From Kosakonia sacchari (GTDB lineage: Bacteria; Pseudomonadota; Gammaproteobacteria; Enterobacterales; Enterobacteriaceae), in the NCBI GenBank assembly GCA_900109485.1, contig FOAY01000003.1:1-64000 (forward strand): a stretch of DNA of 64,000 nucleotides, given 5' to 3'. Below, piece by piece: positions 45,559 to 56,152 of the stretch (position 1 is the stretch's first letter; each line of letters starts with the position of its first letter). Below the pieces are notes generated by a model, which worked only from the letters and a program-made list of their open reading frames with translations, did no database searches and was not told where the DNA came from. A program made the translations under genes and the position numbers.

Positions 45559-46170
45559 TTACTCATCAGCCCGCCAGACGGCGCGGCTATTAAGCACTCG
45601 CAGCGTGGCGAAATTGTCATGTATATCGATCATGCTCCAGCACCCTTGATCGACACGAAAATGCCATAGCGAGGCGGCGGGCATCTTTAACAGGCGGGCG
45701 ATTAACAGGCTCAATACGCCCTGATGGCTCACCAACAGGATATTCTGCTGGTCCTTAATATCGGCCAGATGTGCGATAACTTGCTCAATACGCGCGGAAA
45801 ATGCCTGAAAGCCTTCGCCATTGGTCGGGATGGCATTCTGCCAGTCATTGCACCAGGCGGCATAGTTCTGCGGATCTTCGCGCGCCAAATCGCGGTGATG
45901 GCGCATTTCCCAGTCGCCGAAGAACATTTCATTCAGTAACGGCGTGGTTTCAATGGTAATTTCCCGCCGCGCAAGAACGCGTCCCGCCGTCTGTTGCGCC
46001 CGCTCCAGTGCGCTGCACAGCACGCGATCAAAGGGGACCTCGCTGAGCAATTCACCCAGGGTTTGCGCCTGCGCCAGACCCTTGGGCGTCAGCGGAGTGG
46101 GGGTGTGGCCGCTGTAAAGCCCGGCAACGTTTGCTTCAGTTTCACCGTGACGTATCAGCCAGAGTCGCAT
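45559..46170 (-). CDS. cobC: Alpha-ribazole phosphatase
   Basis: A 203-residue histidine phosphatase that removes the 5'-phosphate of alpha-ribazole (or adenosylcobalamin phosphate) late in cobalamin synthesis. The catalytic motif is LIRHGETEAN (His at about 8) and the second His is in ILLVSHQGVLSLL (about 150). E. coli keeps cobC although it cannot make corrin. Here cobD is divergent 101 bases away, as in Salmonella. Confidence 0.93.
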   Translation of the reverse strand: MRLWLIRHGETEANVAGLYSGHTPTPLTPKGLAQAQTLGELLSEVPFDRVLCSALERAQQTAGRVLARREITIETTPLLNEMFFGDWEMRHHRDLAREDPQNYAAWCNDWQNAIPTNGEGFQAFSARIEQVIAHLADIKDQQNILLVSHQGVLSLLIARLLKMPAASLWHFRVDQGCWSMIDIHDNFATLRVLNSRAVWRADE

Positions 46171-46271
46171 CGTTATCTCCCGTCTGGATTACTGCGCAAA
46201 GTTTACCACGCTCCCTCAATCCACATCCCTTTTTCGTTTAAGATAGCGGCTTTAAGCAAGCGGAGAGAGCG

Positions 46272-47360
46272 ATGTTTCATAGCGCACATGGCGGCAATAC
46301 ACGCGAGGCGGCCGCACTGCTGGGTATTGCCCCGGAGCAGTTACTGGATTTCAGCGCCAATATTAATCCGGCGGGTATGCCAGACTCTTTGCGGCATGCA
46401 TTGCTGGAGAACATGGCGCTGGCCGAGCGCTATCCGGACGTGGAGTATCAGCGCCTGCATCAGGTGCTGGCGAAACATCATCAGGTTCCCACGTCATGGT
46501 TGCTGGCCGGAAATGGTGAGACGGAAGTGATTTTCGCACTGGTCAATGCGCTGGCGCCGCGTCGGGCGATGCTTATCACGCCAGGGTTTGCTGAGTATCG
46601 CCGTGCGCTGCGGCAGGCAGGTTGTGACATCGTCGATTTTCCGTTGCGCGAAGACGAGGGCTGGCAACTCACTGAACGCCTGCTGGAAGCGCTGACGCCG
46701 GATCTGGACTGCCTGTTTCTCTGCACGCCGAATAATCCGACCGGACTGCTGCCGGATGACGCGCTATTACAGGCCGTTTCGGCGCGCTGCAAGTCGTTGG
46801 GCATTCAGCTTATTCTCGATGAAGCGTTTATGGATTTTATCCCGCAACGCAGCGGCTTTATCCGGCATCTGGCGGGCAATCCGCATCTGTGGGTGCTACG
46901 CTCGCTGACCAAGTTTTATGCCATTCCGGGTTTGCGGCTCGGCTATCTGTTGGGCAGCGATGAACAAAAAGTGACGCAGATGCGCGCTGCGCAGATGCCG
47001 TGGTCAATCAATGCGTTTGCGGCGCTGGCGGGGGAGGTGATCCTGCATGACCATGCTTATCAGCAGGCGAGTTGGCAGTGGCTGGAGCGCGAACGCCCGC
47101 GTTTATTCGCCGCACTGAACGATCTTCCGGCCCTCACTGTCTGGCCTGGTATGGCGAATTACCTGTTTCTGCGCTGTGATGCGCCTGGGGTGGAATTACA
47201 GCGTACGCTGCTGGAACAGCATATTTTAATTCGTCGCTGTGCGAACTATCCGGGGCTGGATGAACGCTATTACCGCGTTGCGGTGCGCAGTAAAGAGGAA
47301 AATGATCGGCTGATTACGGCGATGCGCCGTGTGCTTCGCGGTACAACCCCTGCGCGTTGA
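46272..47360 (+). CDS. cobD: L-threonine-O-3-phosphate decarboxylase
   Basis: PLP-dependent enzyme of 362 residues, close in length to Salmonella CobD, that makes (R)-1-amino-2-propanol O-2-phosphate, the linker joining corrin ring and nucleotide loop of B12. The PLP lysine is in [17 protein letters not shown] (about 216-217); [13 protein letters not shown] (about 153-165) and [10 protein letters not shown] (about 182-190) are the cofactor and substrate motifs. E. coli K-12 lacks it, so cobalamin synthesis or at least salvage is probable in this host. Its 3' end overlaps the convergent nadD by 47 bases. Confidence 0.93.
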   Translation: MFHSAHGGNTREAAALLGIAPEQLLDFSANINPAGMPDSLRHALLENMALAERYPDVEYQRLHQVLAKHHQVPTSWLLAGNGETEVIFALVNALAPRRAMLITPGFAEYRRALRQAGCDIVDFPLREDEGWQLTERLLEALTPDLDCLFLCTPNNPTGLLPDDALLQAVSARCKSLGIQLILDEAFMDFIPQRSGFIRHLAGNPHLWVLRSLTKFYAIPGLRLGYLLGSDEQKVTQMRAAQMPWSINAFAALAGEVILHDHAYQQASWQWLERERPRLFAALNDLPALTVWPGMANYLFLRCDAPGVELQRTLLEQHILIRRCANYPGLDERYYRVAVRSKEENDRLITAMRRVLRGTTPAR

Positions 47361-47976
47361 TATATTCCAGCACGGCGGCAGGCAGTAGATCATCACAGTT
47401 TTCGCCGTGTTCCAGCCGCTCACGGATAAGCGTTGCGGAGATATTGAACCACGGCGTTTCAGCCAGATAGATTTTTCCCGCAGGCTGCGTGTGCAATGCT
47501 TCGACATGCTGGGTGAGATGTTCATCAAGCCATTGCTGATGCTCTTCCTGCGCCATCTCCAGCGGGTAGCCGGGGCGGCGGCAGACAATCAAATGGCAGT
47601 TATCCAGGATGGTTTCGTAGTGGTGCCAGCTCGGGAAGGTAAGCAGTGAATCCTGACCGATGATAAACGCCAGTGGGCACTGTGGCCCTTGCTCCTCTCG
47701 CCACTCTTGCAGCGTTAGCGCGCTATAAGAGGGCGCGTCGCGGCGCAGTTCCCGCTCATCGAGGGTAAACAGCGGTTTGTCGGCGATGGCCAGTTCGAGC
47801 ATGGTTTTGCGTTGCTGGCTGGTGGCTTCCGGCTGCGGACGGTGCGGCGGCACGTTATTGGGCATAATGATCACCCGTGACAGCCCAATCTGATTCGCCA
47901 GCGCTTCAACCGGCTTCAGATGCCCATAATGGACGGGATCAAACGTACCACCAAACAGTGCCTGCAACTGATTCAT
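47314..47976 (-). CDS. nadD: Nicotinate-nucleotide adenylyltransferase
   Basis: Essential NAD synthesis enzyme (220 residues): nicotinate mononucleotide plus ATP to deamido-NAD. The nucleotidyltransferase motifs are [15 protein letters not shown] (about 5-19, with the HxGH His pair) and [10 protein letters not shown] near residue 183. The start [10 protein letters not shown] aligns with MKSLQALFGG of E. coli and lies one base after the holA stop; an ATG nine bases earlier is also in frame. The C terminus runs about seven residues past the E. coli end, into cobD on the other strand. Confidence 0.95.
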   Translation of the reverse strand: MNQLQALFGGTFDPVHYGHLKPVEALANQIGLSRVIIMPNNVPPHRPQPEATSQQRKTMLELAIADKPLFTLDERELRRDAPSYSALTLQEWREEQGPQCPLAFIIGQDSLLTFPSWHHYETILDNCHLIVCRRPGYPLEMAQEEHQQWLDEHLTQHVEALHTQPAGKIYLAETPWFNISATLIRERLEHGENCDDLLPAAVLEYINAQGLYREAHGASP

Positions 47977-47977
47977 A

Positions 47978-49009
47978 TCAACCATCAATAAAAACGTCTG
48001 CTAATGCCTTATGACAGAGTAGCAGAGAAAGCCCTTCCAGCTCGGCCCACACCGACTGACCAAAGTCCTGCTTCACAATCAGCTCAATGTGGCTGAGCAG
48101 ATGCACCGCCTGGCGTAGCTGATCGGCACTCAGACGGTTCAGCGCATCGCCCATCATGCCACGGCGATTTTGCCAGACCCGATGTTTATCAAACAGCGTA
48201 CGCAGAGGCGTATGCGCGGCGTGACGCTTGAGCGTGACCAGCAGCAGTAATTCGCGCTGCACCGTGCGCAGTAGGATCACCGGCTCGCATGCCTCCAGCC
48301 GTAACTGGTTCAGAATATGCAGCGCACGTTTGCTCTTGCCCGCGAGCAGCGCATCAACCCAGTGATACGGGGTAAAATGTGCTGCGTCGTTCACTGCCTG
48401 CTCCACGCGCGGCAGCGTTAATTTGCCATCCGGCCACAGCAGCGACAACCGTTCAAGTGCCTGCGCCAGCGCCAGCAGATTGCCTTCGTAGCAATAGCAA
48501 AGCAGCTGATTTGCGGCGTCATCCAGCTCCAGCTTGTTTTGTTTCGCCCGCGCGGCGACCCAGCGGGGAAGATTCGCCTGTTCTGGCGTCTGGCAGCTAA
48601 TCTGCACGGCGTGGTTATTCAGTTGCGTCAGCCATGCTGCGTTTTCCTGCGCTTTCGTCAACTTGTTGCCGCGTACGATCAGGATCAGATCTTCATGCAG
48701 CAACGAAACCAGCTTTGCCAGTTGTTCATTCATGGCGGCGTTTGGGCCGTTCTCTGGCAACAGCAACAGTAGGGTTTGACGACTGGCAAACAGGCTGAGT
48801 GCCTGGCAGATGGAAAAAATAGCGTCCCAGTCGGTGCTGGCATCCAGTGTAAACGTGTGATGTTCGCTGAAGCCTTGTGTGGCGGCAACCTGGCGTACGG
48901 CGTCCTGACTCTCCTGCAACAGCAGTGGATCGTTACCGAGGAGCAAATACGCCGCGCGCAGCCCTTCATTGAGCTGCGCGCGGAGTTGTTCCGGATACAA
49001 CCTGAGCAT
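47978..49009 (-). CDS. holA: DNA polymerase III subunit delta
   Basis: The delta subunit of the clamp loader (343 residues), which opens the beta sliding clamp. N-terminal AAA-like fold with [20 protein letters not shown] (about 21-40) and the clamp-binding [14 protein letters not shown] (about 70); C-terminal collar domain. It overlaps lptE by one base (TAATG) and sits immediately before nadD, in the leuS-lptE-holA-nadD operon. Confidence 0.96.
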   Translation of the reverse strand: MLRLYPEQLRAQLNEGLRAAYLLLGNDPLLLQESQDAVRQVAATQGFSEHHTFTLDASTDWDAIFSICQALSLFASRQTLLLLLPENGPNAAMNEQLAKLVSLLHEDLILIVRGNKLTKAQENAAWLTQLNNHAVQISCQTPEQANLPRWVAARAKQNKLELDDAANQLLCYCYEGNLLALAQALERLSLLWPDGKLTLPRVEQAVNDAAHFTPYHWVDALLAGKSKRALHILNQLRLEACEPVILLRTVQRELLLLVTLKRHAAHTPLRTLFDKHRVWQNRRGMMGDALNRLSADQLRQAVHLLSHIELIVKQDFGQSVWAELEGLSLLLCHKALADVFIDG

Positions 49010-49572
49010 TAGCTACCCGGCGTGACGGAAACAGAGGGAGAGGACGGTGCCTGGGTGTTATGCGTCTCAGCGGCATCAGCCGTGTGGACGCTCGGCAGTT
49101 TGCGAATCAGTTGCTCTGCTGCTTTGTCGTACATTTCCTGAATAATAATGTCCTGCTCGGCGGCTTTCGCCAATGCCGTTTGCGGGTTATCAAAGAATGA
49201 ACGGTACACTTTTGTACTGATCGGGTAGATATCATGCCCCGGGATCAGCACGCTGGCGTTTGCGGTCAGCACCATTTGATACTCTGCAGTACGGCCGTTC
49301 TGGAAGATCGACGCCGTATCGCGTGCAAACGTCACCGCGCCCAGACGCAACGAAGGCACATCCTGACGCAGCGTGCTTTTCTCCAGCAGTTCGACACCGT
49401 TCAGGCGCAGCTGGTTACGAATGGCACGGCTCAGCGGACCGTTCGGATCGCCGGAATCGAAAATCATCGTTTTCATTTCACCCGGAACCTGCGTGGTGTT
49501 ACGCAAATGCCAGCCACATCCGGCGGTGACCAGCACCGCCAGTGACAATAACAATGTTGCCAGATATCGCAC
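49009..49572 (-). CDS. lptE: LPS-assembly lipoprotein LptE
   Basis: A 187-residue outer-membrane lipoprotein that plugs the LptD barrel and helps insert lipopolysaccharide. The lipobox is LVTAGC with the lipidated Cys at residue 19, followed by [17 protein letters not shown]. The middle has the family's two-strand, two-helix fold; the end is a Thr/Pro/Ser-rich tail ([17 protein letters not shown]). It lies 14 bases after leuS, in the same operon as in E. coli. Confidence 0.96.
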   Translation of the reverse strand: MRYLATLLLSLAVLVTAGCGWHLRNTTQVPGEMKTMIFDSGDPNGPLSRAIRNQLRLNGVELLEKSTLRQDVPSLRLGAVTFARDTASIFQNGRTAEYQMVLTANASVLIPGHDIYPISTKVYRSFFDNPQTALAKAAEQDIIIQEMYDKAAEQLIRKLPSVHTADAAETHNTQAPSSPSVSVTPGS

Positions 49573-49586
49573 GCTTCCTCCCGCGC

Positions 49587-52169
49587 TTAGCCAACGACCA
49601 GATTCAGCAGTTTACCCGGTACGTAAATCACTTTACGCACGGTAACGCCATCAAGATACTTCGCCACCAGATGTTCCTGGCCAGCGCGTTCACGCACCTG
49701 TTCTTCGGTGGCGTCCACGGCAACGGTAATTTTACCACGCACTTTGCCGTTTACCTGGACGACAACCAGCGTGGTGTCTTCCACCATTGCTTTTTCGTCC
49801 GCTACCGGCCACGGTGCATTATCGATATCGCCTTCGCCGCCCAGCTCCTGCCACAGCGTAAAGCTGGCGTGCGGTGTGAACGGGTTCAGCATACGAACCA
49901 CGGCCAGCAGGGCTTCCTGCAGCAGCGCGCGATCCTGCTCGTTTTCCTGCGGCGCTTTCGCCAGTTTGTTCATCAACTCCATGATCGCTGCGATCGCGGT
50001 GTTGAAGGTCTGACGACGGCCGATATCATCGGAAACTTTAGCAATGGTTTTATGAACATCGCGGCGCAGCGCCTGCTGCTCGTCGTTCAGCGCAGCCAGA
50101 TCCAGTGCGGCAACCGCGCCTTTGCTGGTGTGCTCGTAAACCAGTTTCCATACGCGTTTCAGGAAGCGGTTCGCCCCTTCCACGCCGGATTCCTGCCACT
50201 CCAGCGTCATATCAGCCGGGGAAGCGAACATCATGAACAGACGAACGGTATCCGCGCCGTAACGTTCAACCATTTCCTGCGGGTCGATACCGTTATTTTT
50301 CGACTTGGACATTTTGCTCATGCCGGTGTAAACCAGCTCATGGCCTGCCGAATCTTTCGCTTTCACGATACGGCCTTTGTCGTCGCGCTCAACGATCGCG
50401 TCTTTCGGGGAGACCCAGTTACGCTCGCCGTTTACGCCAACGTAATAAAACGCATCCGCCAGCACCATACCCTGACACAGCAGCTGTTTAGCCGGTTCGT
50501 CAGAGTTCACCATGCCCGCGTCGCGCATCAGTTTATGGAAGAAGCGGAAGTAGAGCAGGTGCATGATGGCGTGTTCGATACCGCCAATGTAAATATCAAC
50601 CGGCAGCCAGTAGTTCGCCGCATTCGGGTCGAGCATGCCTTCGCTGTACTGCGGACAGGTATAACGCGCGTAGTACCAGGACGACTCCATAAAGGTGTCG
50701 AAGGTATCGGTTTCACGCAGCGCTGGCTGACCGTTAACGGTCGTTTTCGCCCATTCCGGGTCGGCTTTGATCGGGCTGGTGATACCGTCCATGACCACAT
50801 CTTCCGGCAGGATCACCGGCAGTTGATCTTCCGGCGTCGGAATCACTGTACCGTCTTCGAGGGTGACCATCGGAATCGGCGCTCCCCAGTAACGCTGACG
50901 GGAAACGCCCCAGTCGCGCAGACGGAAGTTCACTTTACGTTCGCCCACGCCTTTCGCTGCCAGCTTGTCGGCAATCGCGTTGAAGCCTTCTTCAAAGCTC
51001 AGACCGCTGAACTCGCCAGAGTTGAACAGCGTGCCTTTTTCAGTCAGTGCCTGCTCAGACAGATCCGGCTCTGAACCGTCCGCTGCCAGGATGACCGCCT
51101 TGATCGGCAGACTGTATTTGGTGGCAAATTCGTAGTCACGCTGATCGTGACCCGGAACGGCCATGACCGCGCCGGTGCCGTACTCCATCAGTACGAAGTT
51201 TGCCGCCCAGACTGGGATGGCTTCGCCGGTCAGCGGATGAATTGCTTTAAAGCCGGTAGCAACGCCTTTTTTCTCCATCGTCGCCATATCGGCTTCCGCT
51301 ACTTTGGTATTGCGGCATTCGTCGATGAAAGCGGCCAGCTCTGCGTTATTGGCGGCGGCTTTTTGCGCCAGCGGGTGACCTGCGGCAACGGCCAGATAGG
51401 TCGCGCCCATAAAGGTATCCGGACGGGTCGTATAGACCGTCAGCTTCTGGTCACTGCCCTGAACATCAAAGGTGATTTCCACGCCTTCGGAACGGCCAAT
51501 CCAGTTGCGCTGCATGGTTTTCACGGTATCCGGCCAGTGATCCAGATTATCCAGGTCGTTCAGCAGTTCGTCGGCGTAGGCGGTGATTTTGATAAACCAC
51601 TGCGGGATCTCTTTACGCTCAACTTTGGTATCGCAGCGCCAGCAGCAGCCGTCGATAACCTGTTCGTTCGCCAGTACGGTCTGGTCGTTCGGGCACCAGT
51701 TCACCGCAGAAGTTTTCTTGTAAACGAGACCTTTTTTGTACAGTTCGGTGAAGAACTTCTGTTCCCAGCGGTAGTATTCCGGGGTGCAGGTCGCCAGCTC
51801 GCGGCTCCAGTCGTAGCCAAAGCCCAGCATTTTGAGCTGGTTCTTCATGTAGGCGATGTTGTCGTAAGTCCACGGCGCTGGCGCCGTGTTGTTTTTCACC
51901 GCCGCGCCTTCCGCAGGCAGACCGAACGCATCCCAGCCAATCGGCTGCAATACGTTTTTACCCAGCATGCGCTGGTAGCGAGAAACCACATCGCCGATGG
52001 TGTAGTTACGGACGTGGCCCATGTGTAGTCGGCCAGAAGGATAGGGAAGCATCGACAGGCAATAGTATTTCTCTTTGCTCTCGTCTTCAGTGACTTCGAA
52101 TGTGCGTTTCTCTTCCCAGTGACGCTGTACTTTGGATTCTATCTCTTCCGGGCGGTATTGCTCTTGCAT
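49587..52169 (-). CDS. leuS: Leucyl-tRNA synthetase
   Basis: Class I aminoacyl-tRNA synthetase of 860 residues, the same length as in E. coli. The HIGH motif is [15 protein letters not shown] (about 41-55), KMSKS is [12 protein letters not shown] (about 619-623), and the CP1 editing domain lies between. The start at 52169 ([12 protein letters not shown]) matches E. coli; 32 upstream in-frame codons have no ribosome site. Divergent from ybeL with 237 bases between. First gene of the leuS-lptE-holA-nadD operon. Confidence 0.97.
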   Translation of the reverse strand: MQEQYRPEEIESKVQRHWEEKRTFEVTEDESKEKYYCLSMLPYPSGRLHMGHVRNYTIGDVVSRYQRMLGKNVLQPIGWDAFGLPAEGAAVKNNTAPAPWTYDNIAYMKNQLKMLGFGYDWSRELATCTPEYYRWEQKFFTELYKKGLVYKKTSAVNWCPNDQTVLANEQVIDGCCWRCDTKVERKEIPQWFIKITAYADELLNDLDNLDHWPDTVKTMQRNWIGRSEGVEITFDVQGSDQKLTVYTTRPDTFMGATYLAVAAGHPLAQKAAANNAELAAFIDECRNTKVAEADMATMEKKGVATGFKAIHPLTGEAIPVWAANFVLMEYGTGAVMAVPGHDQRDYEFATKYSLPIKAVILAADGSEPDLSEQALTEKGTLFNSGEFSGLSFEEGFNAIADKLAAKGVGERKVNFRLRDWGVSRQRYWGAPIPMVTLEDGTVIPTPEDQLPVILPEDVVMDGITSPIKADPEWAKTTVNGQPALRETDTFDTFMESSWYYARYTCPQYSEGMLDPNAANYWLPVDIYIGGIEHAIMHLLYFRFFHKLMRDAGMVNSDEPAKQLLCQGMVLADAFYYVGVNGERNWVSPKDAIVERDDKGRIVKAKDSAGHELVYTGMSKMSKSKNNGIDPQEMVERYGADTVRLFMMFASPADMTLEWQESGVEGANRFLKRVWKLVYEHTSKGAVAALDLAALNDEQQALRRDVHKTIAKVSDDIGRRQTFNTAIAAIMELMNKLAKAPQENEQDRALLQEALLAVVRMLNPFTPHASFTLWQELGGEGDIDNAPWPVADEKAMVEDTTLVVVQVNGKVRGKITVAVDATEEQVRERAGQEHLVAKYLDGVTVRKVIYVPGKLLNLVVG

Positions 52170-52406
52170 GGCAGCCAGTAGTCCTGTTTTTGCTACAGCT
52201 ACAGATGTAGCGTTTGTTACGTGGTTTTTCAGATCGGCATAGCATAGCCCAAACGTCAGCCTCAAAACAGCCTTTCCGCGAGCCGGGAATGAAATAGCCC
52301 GGCGCTTTTGCGGTTAACTTTTTGCCAACAGTGCGGTGCAGTCGGCACTGTGTACGGTAAATAACGTCTACCATTAGAGAGAGTTACTGAACCGGGAGGC
52401 GAAACG

Positions 52407-52889
52407 ATGAACAAGGTTGCTCATTTTTACCGTGAACTGGTAGCGACGTTAACCGAACGTTTGCGCAATGGAGAGCGCGATATTGACGCATTAGTTGATC
52501 AGGCGCGCCAGCGCGTCGCACAGACCGGTGAGTTAACTCGCACCGAGATTGACGAATTGATGCGGGCTATCCGCCGCGATCTCGAAGAGTTTGCCCGCAG
52601 CTATAACGAAAGTCAGGAAGAGGTGACGGATAGCGTCTTCATGCGGGTAATTAAAGAGAGTATCTGGCAGGAACTGGCGGATATCACCGATAAAACGCAG
52701 CTTGAATGGCGCGAAGTATTCCAGGATCTCAATCATCACGGCGTCTACCACAGCGGTGAAGTGGTGGGGCTGGGGAATCTGGTATGCGAGAAGTGCCACT
52801 TCCACCTGGCGGTATATACCCCGGATGTGTTGCCGCTGTGTCCGAAATGCGGGCACGATCAGTTCCAGCGACGCCCCTTTGAACCTTAA
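52407..52889 (+). CDS. ybeL: Zinc-ribbon protein YbeL (DUF1451)
   Basis: A 160-residue protein with a helical N-terminal region (HFYRELVATLTERLRNGERD onward) and a C-terminal zinc ribbon, CEKCHF ... LCPKCGHDQF (Cys at about 130, 133, 147, 150). Function is not known. A strong GGGAGGCG ribosome site precedes the ATG. In E. coli a block of DnaJ-like and other genes (ybeQ to rihA) lies between ybeL and gltL; here gltL follows at once, sharing a two-way terminator. Confidence 0.92.
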   Translation: MNKVAHFYRELVATLTERLRNGERDIDALVDQARQRVAQTGELTRTEIDELMRAIRRDLEEFARSYNESQEEVTDSVFMRVIKESIWQELADITDKTQLEWREVFQDLNHHGVYHSGEVVGLGNLVCEKCHFHLAVYTPDVLPLCPKCGHDQFQRRPFEP

Positions 52890-52895
52890 GGAAAA

Positions 52896-52921
52896 AACGC
52901 CTGCCGGTACTGGCAGGCGTT
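52896..52921. terminator. Two-way terminator of ybeL and gltL
   Basis: AACGCCTGCC-GGTACT-GGCAGGCGTT between convergent genes; A run on the left gives a T run for gltL on the minus strand. Confidence 0.85.
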
Positions 52922-52927
52922 AATTTG

Positions 52928-53653
52928 TTAATGCAGGATTTTGGCGAGGAAATCTTTTGCCCGTTCGGATTTTGGATTACTGAAGAAAGCGTCTTTCTCT
53001 GAATCCTCAATGATTTTCCCTTCATCCATAAAGATCACACGGTTTGCCACTTTGCGGGCAAAGCCCATTTCGTGGGTCACCACCATCATTGTCATCCCTT
53101 CGTTTGCCAGTTCGACCATCACGTCCAGCACTTCGTTGATCATCTCCGGATCGAGCGCTGACGTCGGTTCATCAAACAGCATCGCCACCGGATCCATACA
53201 CAGAGCGCGGGCGATTGCCACACGCTGCTGCTGACCGCCGGAGAGCTGTGCCGGGAATTTGTTGGCGTGCGCCGACAGCCCAACACGCTCAAGCAGCTTT
53301 AAGCCTTTTTCCCGTGAGGCGGCTTTGTCACGCTTCAGCACTTTGACCTGCGCCAGCGTCAGGTTGTCGATAATCGACAGATGCGGGAAGAGTTCAAAAT
53401 GCTGGAATACCATGCCGACATGCGAACGCAGTTTTGCCAGATCGGTTTTCTTATCGTTCACCTGGGTGCCGTTGACGATGATTTCGCCTTTCTGCACCGG
53501 CTCCAGGCCGTTAACGGTTTTAATCAGCGTGGATTTACCGGAACCCGACGGGCCGCACACTACCACCACTTCGCCTTTTTTCACTTCGGTGGAGCAGTCG
53601 GTCAACACCTGAAAGTGGCCATACCATTTAGAAACATTTTTCAGGGAAATCAT
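52928..53653 (-). CDS. gltL: Glutamate/aspartate ABC transporter ATPase
   Basis: The 241-residue ATPase that powers glutamate/aspartate uptake. Walker A is GPSGSGKST (about 34-42), the Q-loop is near [10 protein letters not shown], the signature LSGGQQQR is near 135, and Walker B plus D-loop is [12 protein letters not shown] (about 158-169); the switch His is in VVTHEM. It overlaps gltK by one base. Last gene of the gltIJKL operon. Confidence 0.97.
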   Translation of the reverse strand: MISLKNVSKWYGHFQVLTDCSTEVKKGEVVVVCGPSGSGKSTLIKTVNGLEPVQKGEIIVNGTQVNDKKTDLAKLRSHVGMVFQHFELFPHLSIIDNLTLAQVKVLKRDKAASREKGLKLLERVGLSAHANKFPAQLSGGQQQRVAIARALCMDPVAMLFDEPTSALDPEMINEVLDVMVELANEGMTMMVVTHEMGFARKVANRVIFMDEGKIIEDSEKDAFFSNPKSERAKDFLAKILH

Positions 53654-54327
53654 TAGACGGTCCTTTTCTTCAGCCAGCTGACCAACAGCGAAGCACTGAG
53701 ACTGATAACAAAATACACGGCGCCAGCAAACAGGATCATTTCGACCTGCGTGCCATCACGCTCGCCAATGGTGGATGCCGTACGGAAGAAGTCCGCGAGG
53801 CTCAGGACATACACCAAAGAGGTGTCCTGGAACAGTACGATCCCTTGCGTTAACAGCAGCGGAACCATGGCGCGAAACGCCTGCGGCAGGATGATTAACT
53901 GCATTGACTGCCAGTGCGTCATACCCAACGCCAACGCGGCGCTGGATTGCCCGCGCGAGATACTCTGGATACCGGCGCGGATAATTTCCGAATAATAAGC
54001 CGCTTCGAACATGGAGAACGCCACCATTGCCGAAATCAAACGGATATCGGTTTGCGGCGACAGGCCCAGCACGTTTTGCAGGAAACCCGGCACAATCAGG
54101 TAGAACCACAGCAGTACCATCACCAGCGGAATGGAGCGGAAGACGTTCACGTAGCTTTTGGCGAACCAGCGCAGCGGCGCAAACGTCGACAAACGCATTA
54201 CTGCCAGCAGGGTGCCCCAAACAATCCCGAACACGATGGCGGTCACGGTGATTTTCAGCGTGATCACCAACCCGTTCAGCAGATAGGGCAGAGAAGGAAC
54301 AATTGAACTCCAGTCAAAATCGTACAT
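53653..54327 (-). CDS. gltK: Glutamate/aspartate ABC transporter permease GltK
   Basis: A 224-residue permease with five hydrophobic segments, of the His/Glu-type amino acid permease group. The cytoplasmic EAA-type loop that docks on GltL is [20 protein letters not shown] (about 117-136). It pairs with GltJ to form the channel. Two bases separate it from gltJ, and it overlaps gltL by one base. Confidence 0.96.
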   Translation of the reverse strand: MYDFDWSSIVPSLPYLLNGLVITLKITVTAIVFGIVWGTLLAVMRLSTFAPLRWFAKSYVNVFRSIPLVMVLLWFYLIVPGFLQNVLGLSPQTDIRLISAMVAFSMFEAAYYSEIIRAGIQSISRGQSSAALALGMTHWQSMQLIILPQAFRAMVPLLLTQGIVLFQDTSLVYVLSLADFFRTASTIGERDGTQVEMILFAGAVYFVISLSASLLVSWLKKRTV

Positions 54328-54329
54328 GT

Positions 54330-55070
54330 TTATTTGCCTCCCATATTGCCCGGCAGGCGAATTTTGCGTTCTACCAGCGTCATCACCAGCATAATGACCG
54401 CGTTAATCAGGACATAGGCTACGGTGATGGCAGTAAAGGATTCCCACGCGTGCGCAGAGTAATCCAGCAGTTTCCCTGCCTGCGCCGCCATATCGACCAG
54501 GCCGATGGTAGAGGCGATAGCGGAGTTTTTCACCAGGTTCATCATTTCGGACGTCATTGGCGGCACGATCACGCGATACGCATTCGGCAGCAGCACATAA
54601 CGATAGGTTTGCGGCAGCGTCAGCCCCATTGCCAGCCCGGCGTTCTTTTGACCGCGCGGCAGCGACTGGATCGCCGCCCGCACCTGTTCGCATACACGAG
54701 CGGCGGTGAACAGCCCCAGACAAACCATTGAAGAGATGAAAAATTGGATGTTTGGATCAAGCTCCTGTTTGAACCACATGCCGATATTTTCCGGCAACAG
54801 TTCCGGTACCACCAGATACCATGCAAAGAACTGCACGATCAGCGGAACGTTACGGAACAGTTCGACATAGACGGTGCCAATGCCGGACAGGAAACGGTTA
54901 GGGACAGTTCGCAGGATGCCAAACAGTGAACCGACAAGAAAAGCGATAATCCAGGCCGCGATGGAAAGTGCGATAGTGACCTGAAAACCACTCCATAGCC
55001 AGCCAAGATAGGTGGTGTTGCCGAACGGGGCTTGTTGCAGGAATATTCCCCAGTTCCAGTCTATGGACAT
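54330..55070 (-). CDS. gltJ: Glutamate/aspartate ABC transporter permease GltJ
   Basis: A 246-residue permease, partner of GltK, with about five hydrophobic segments. The coupling loop is [20 protein letters not shown] (about 135-154). Its start lies just after the SroC terminator, so its expression, and that of gltK and gltL, depends on read-through from gltI or cleavage of the transcript. Confidence 0.96.
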   Translation of the reverse strand: MSIDWNWGIFLQQAPFGNTTYLGWLWSGFQVTIALSIAAWIIAFLVGSLFGILRTVPNRFLSGIGTVYVELFRNVPLIVQFFAWYLVVPELLPENIGMWFKQELDPNIQFFISSMVCLGLFTAARVCEQVRAAIQSLPRGQKNAGLAMGLTLPQTYRYVLLPNAYRVIVPPMTSEMMNLVKNSAIASTIGLVDMAAQAGKLLDYSAHAWESFTAITVAYVLINAVIMLVMTLVERKIRLPGNMGGK

Positions 55071-55083
55071 AAATCTACTCCGG

Positions 55084-55110
55084 AAAAAAAAGGGTAGCAG
55101 CGCTACCCTC
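55084..55110 (-). terminator. SroC / gltI terminator
   Basis: On the minus strand AGGGTAGC-GCT-GCTACCCT followed by eight T. Confidence 0.9.
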
Positions 55111-55246
55111 GAAGATTGTATGAAGAGCGAGTTTTCGCGCTGAGTGGGGAACGACCATTCAACGTATAGTCTGTCCGTGCTACTTCGACAATCGAGAGGG
55201 CAGGTAAACCCGCCCCTAATGGTTTTAATTAGTTAAGAGCTTTGTC
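55084..55246 (-). ncRNA. sroC: SroC small RNA (gltI 3' region)
   Basis: In E. coli and Salmonella, RNase E cuts a stable RNA of about 160 bases from the gltI-gltJ intergenic part of the operon mRNA; SroC pairs with and removes the GcvB regulator. The same 158-base intergenic region is here and ends in a perfect hairpin with a run of eight T. The coordinates use that terminator as the 3' end and the known length; the 5' end is approximate. Confidence 0.7.
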
Positions 55247-56152
55247 ATTCGGTGCTTTGAACAGCGCTTTCATGTCGTCAGACAGCGTAAAGTTCATGTT
55301 CATGTTTTTTGGCGGAATTGGGCTTTTAAACCATTTCTCGTAGGACTTCTCTGCCGCGCCGGAGGTTTGCAACTGAGCAATGGTGTCATCCATCAGCTTT
55401 TTAAACTCCGGATCGTTTTTACGCAGCATGCAGCCGTACGCTTCGTGGGACTGCGGCGTACCGACGATTTCCCAGTTGTCGGGTTTCTTCGCTTTCGCGC
55501 GTTCACCCGCCAGCAGAGCATCATCCATCATAAAGGCCACAGCACGGCCGCTTTCCAGCGTACGGAAGGAGTCGCCGTGGTCTTTCGCGCTGATGATGCG
55601 CATGTCCATTTTCTTCTCATCATTCAGTTTGTTGAGCAGAATTTCGGACGTGGTACCCGAGGTCACAACGACCGCTTTGCCTTTCAGGTCTGCGAAATCT
55701 TTGATCGGGCCGCCTTTTTTGGTCAGCAGACGCGTACCGACCACGAAAATGGTGTCGGAGAAAGCCGCTTGTTTTTGACGTTCAAGGTTGTTGGTGGTGG
55801 AACCGCACTCAAAATCGAAAGTGCCGTTTTGCAGCAGCGGAATACGGTTCTGCGACGTGATGGGGATCAGCTTAACGGCCAGATCCGGCTTATTCAGTTT
55901 TTTCTTCACCGCTTCAACGATAGCGTTGGAGTAATCCTGTGAGTAGCCGACCACTTTCTGTTCATTGTCGTAATAGGAGAACGGTACGGAAGATTCACGG
56001 TGACCCACGACGATAACGCCGTTTTTGGCAATTTTATCCAGCGTCGTTTGCTGCTGAGCAGCCGCATCGGCAGGTTTTGCATCTTCAGCATGAACCAGAC
56101 CGGCGGACATTCCCATCACCAGCATCGCGGCGGCCAGTTTACGTAATTGCAT
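55229..56152 (-). CDS. gltI: Glutamate/aspartate-binding protein
   Basis: Periplasmic solute-binding protein (307 residues) that captures glutamate and aspartate for GltJKL. The signal peptide ends near residue 22 (GLVHA). Mature part: VIVVGHRESSVPFSYYDNEQ (about 49-68), DFECGSTTNN (about 115-124), SGTTSEILLN (about 164) and the hinge sequence RAVAFMMDDALLAGE. It is five residues longer than E. coli GltI because of an Ala-rich N-terminal linker. First gene of the operon; its 3' end yields SroC. Confidence 0.96.
   Translation of the reverse strand: MQLRKLAAAMLVMGMSAGLVHAEDAKPADAAAQQQTTLDKIAKNGVIVVGHRESSVPFSYYDNEQKVVGYSQDYSNAIVEAVKKKLNKPDLAVKLIPITSQNRIPLLQNGTFDFECGSTTNNLERQKQAAFSDTIFVVGTRLLTKKGGPIKDFADLKGKAVVVTSGTTSEILLNKLNDEKKMDMRIISAKDHGDSFRTLESGRAVAFMMDDALLAGERAKAKKPDNWEIVGTPQSHEAYGCMLRKNDPEFKKLMDDTIAQLQTSGAAEKSYEKWFKSPIPPKNMNMNFTLSDDMKALFKAPNDKALN

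Noticed and set aside
49542-51074. 510-codon open frame opposite leuS
   Set aside because: An antisense shadow of a G+C-rich, conserved synthetase gene; no ribosome site and a composition typical of reverse-strand frames.
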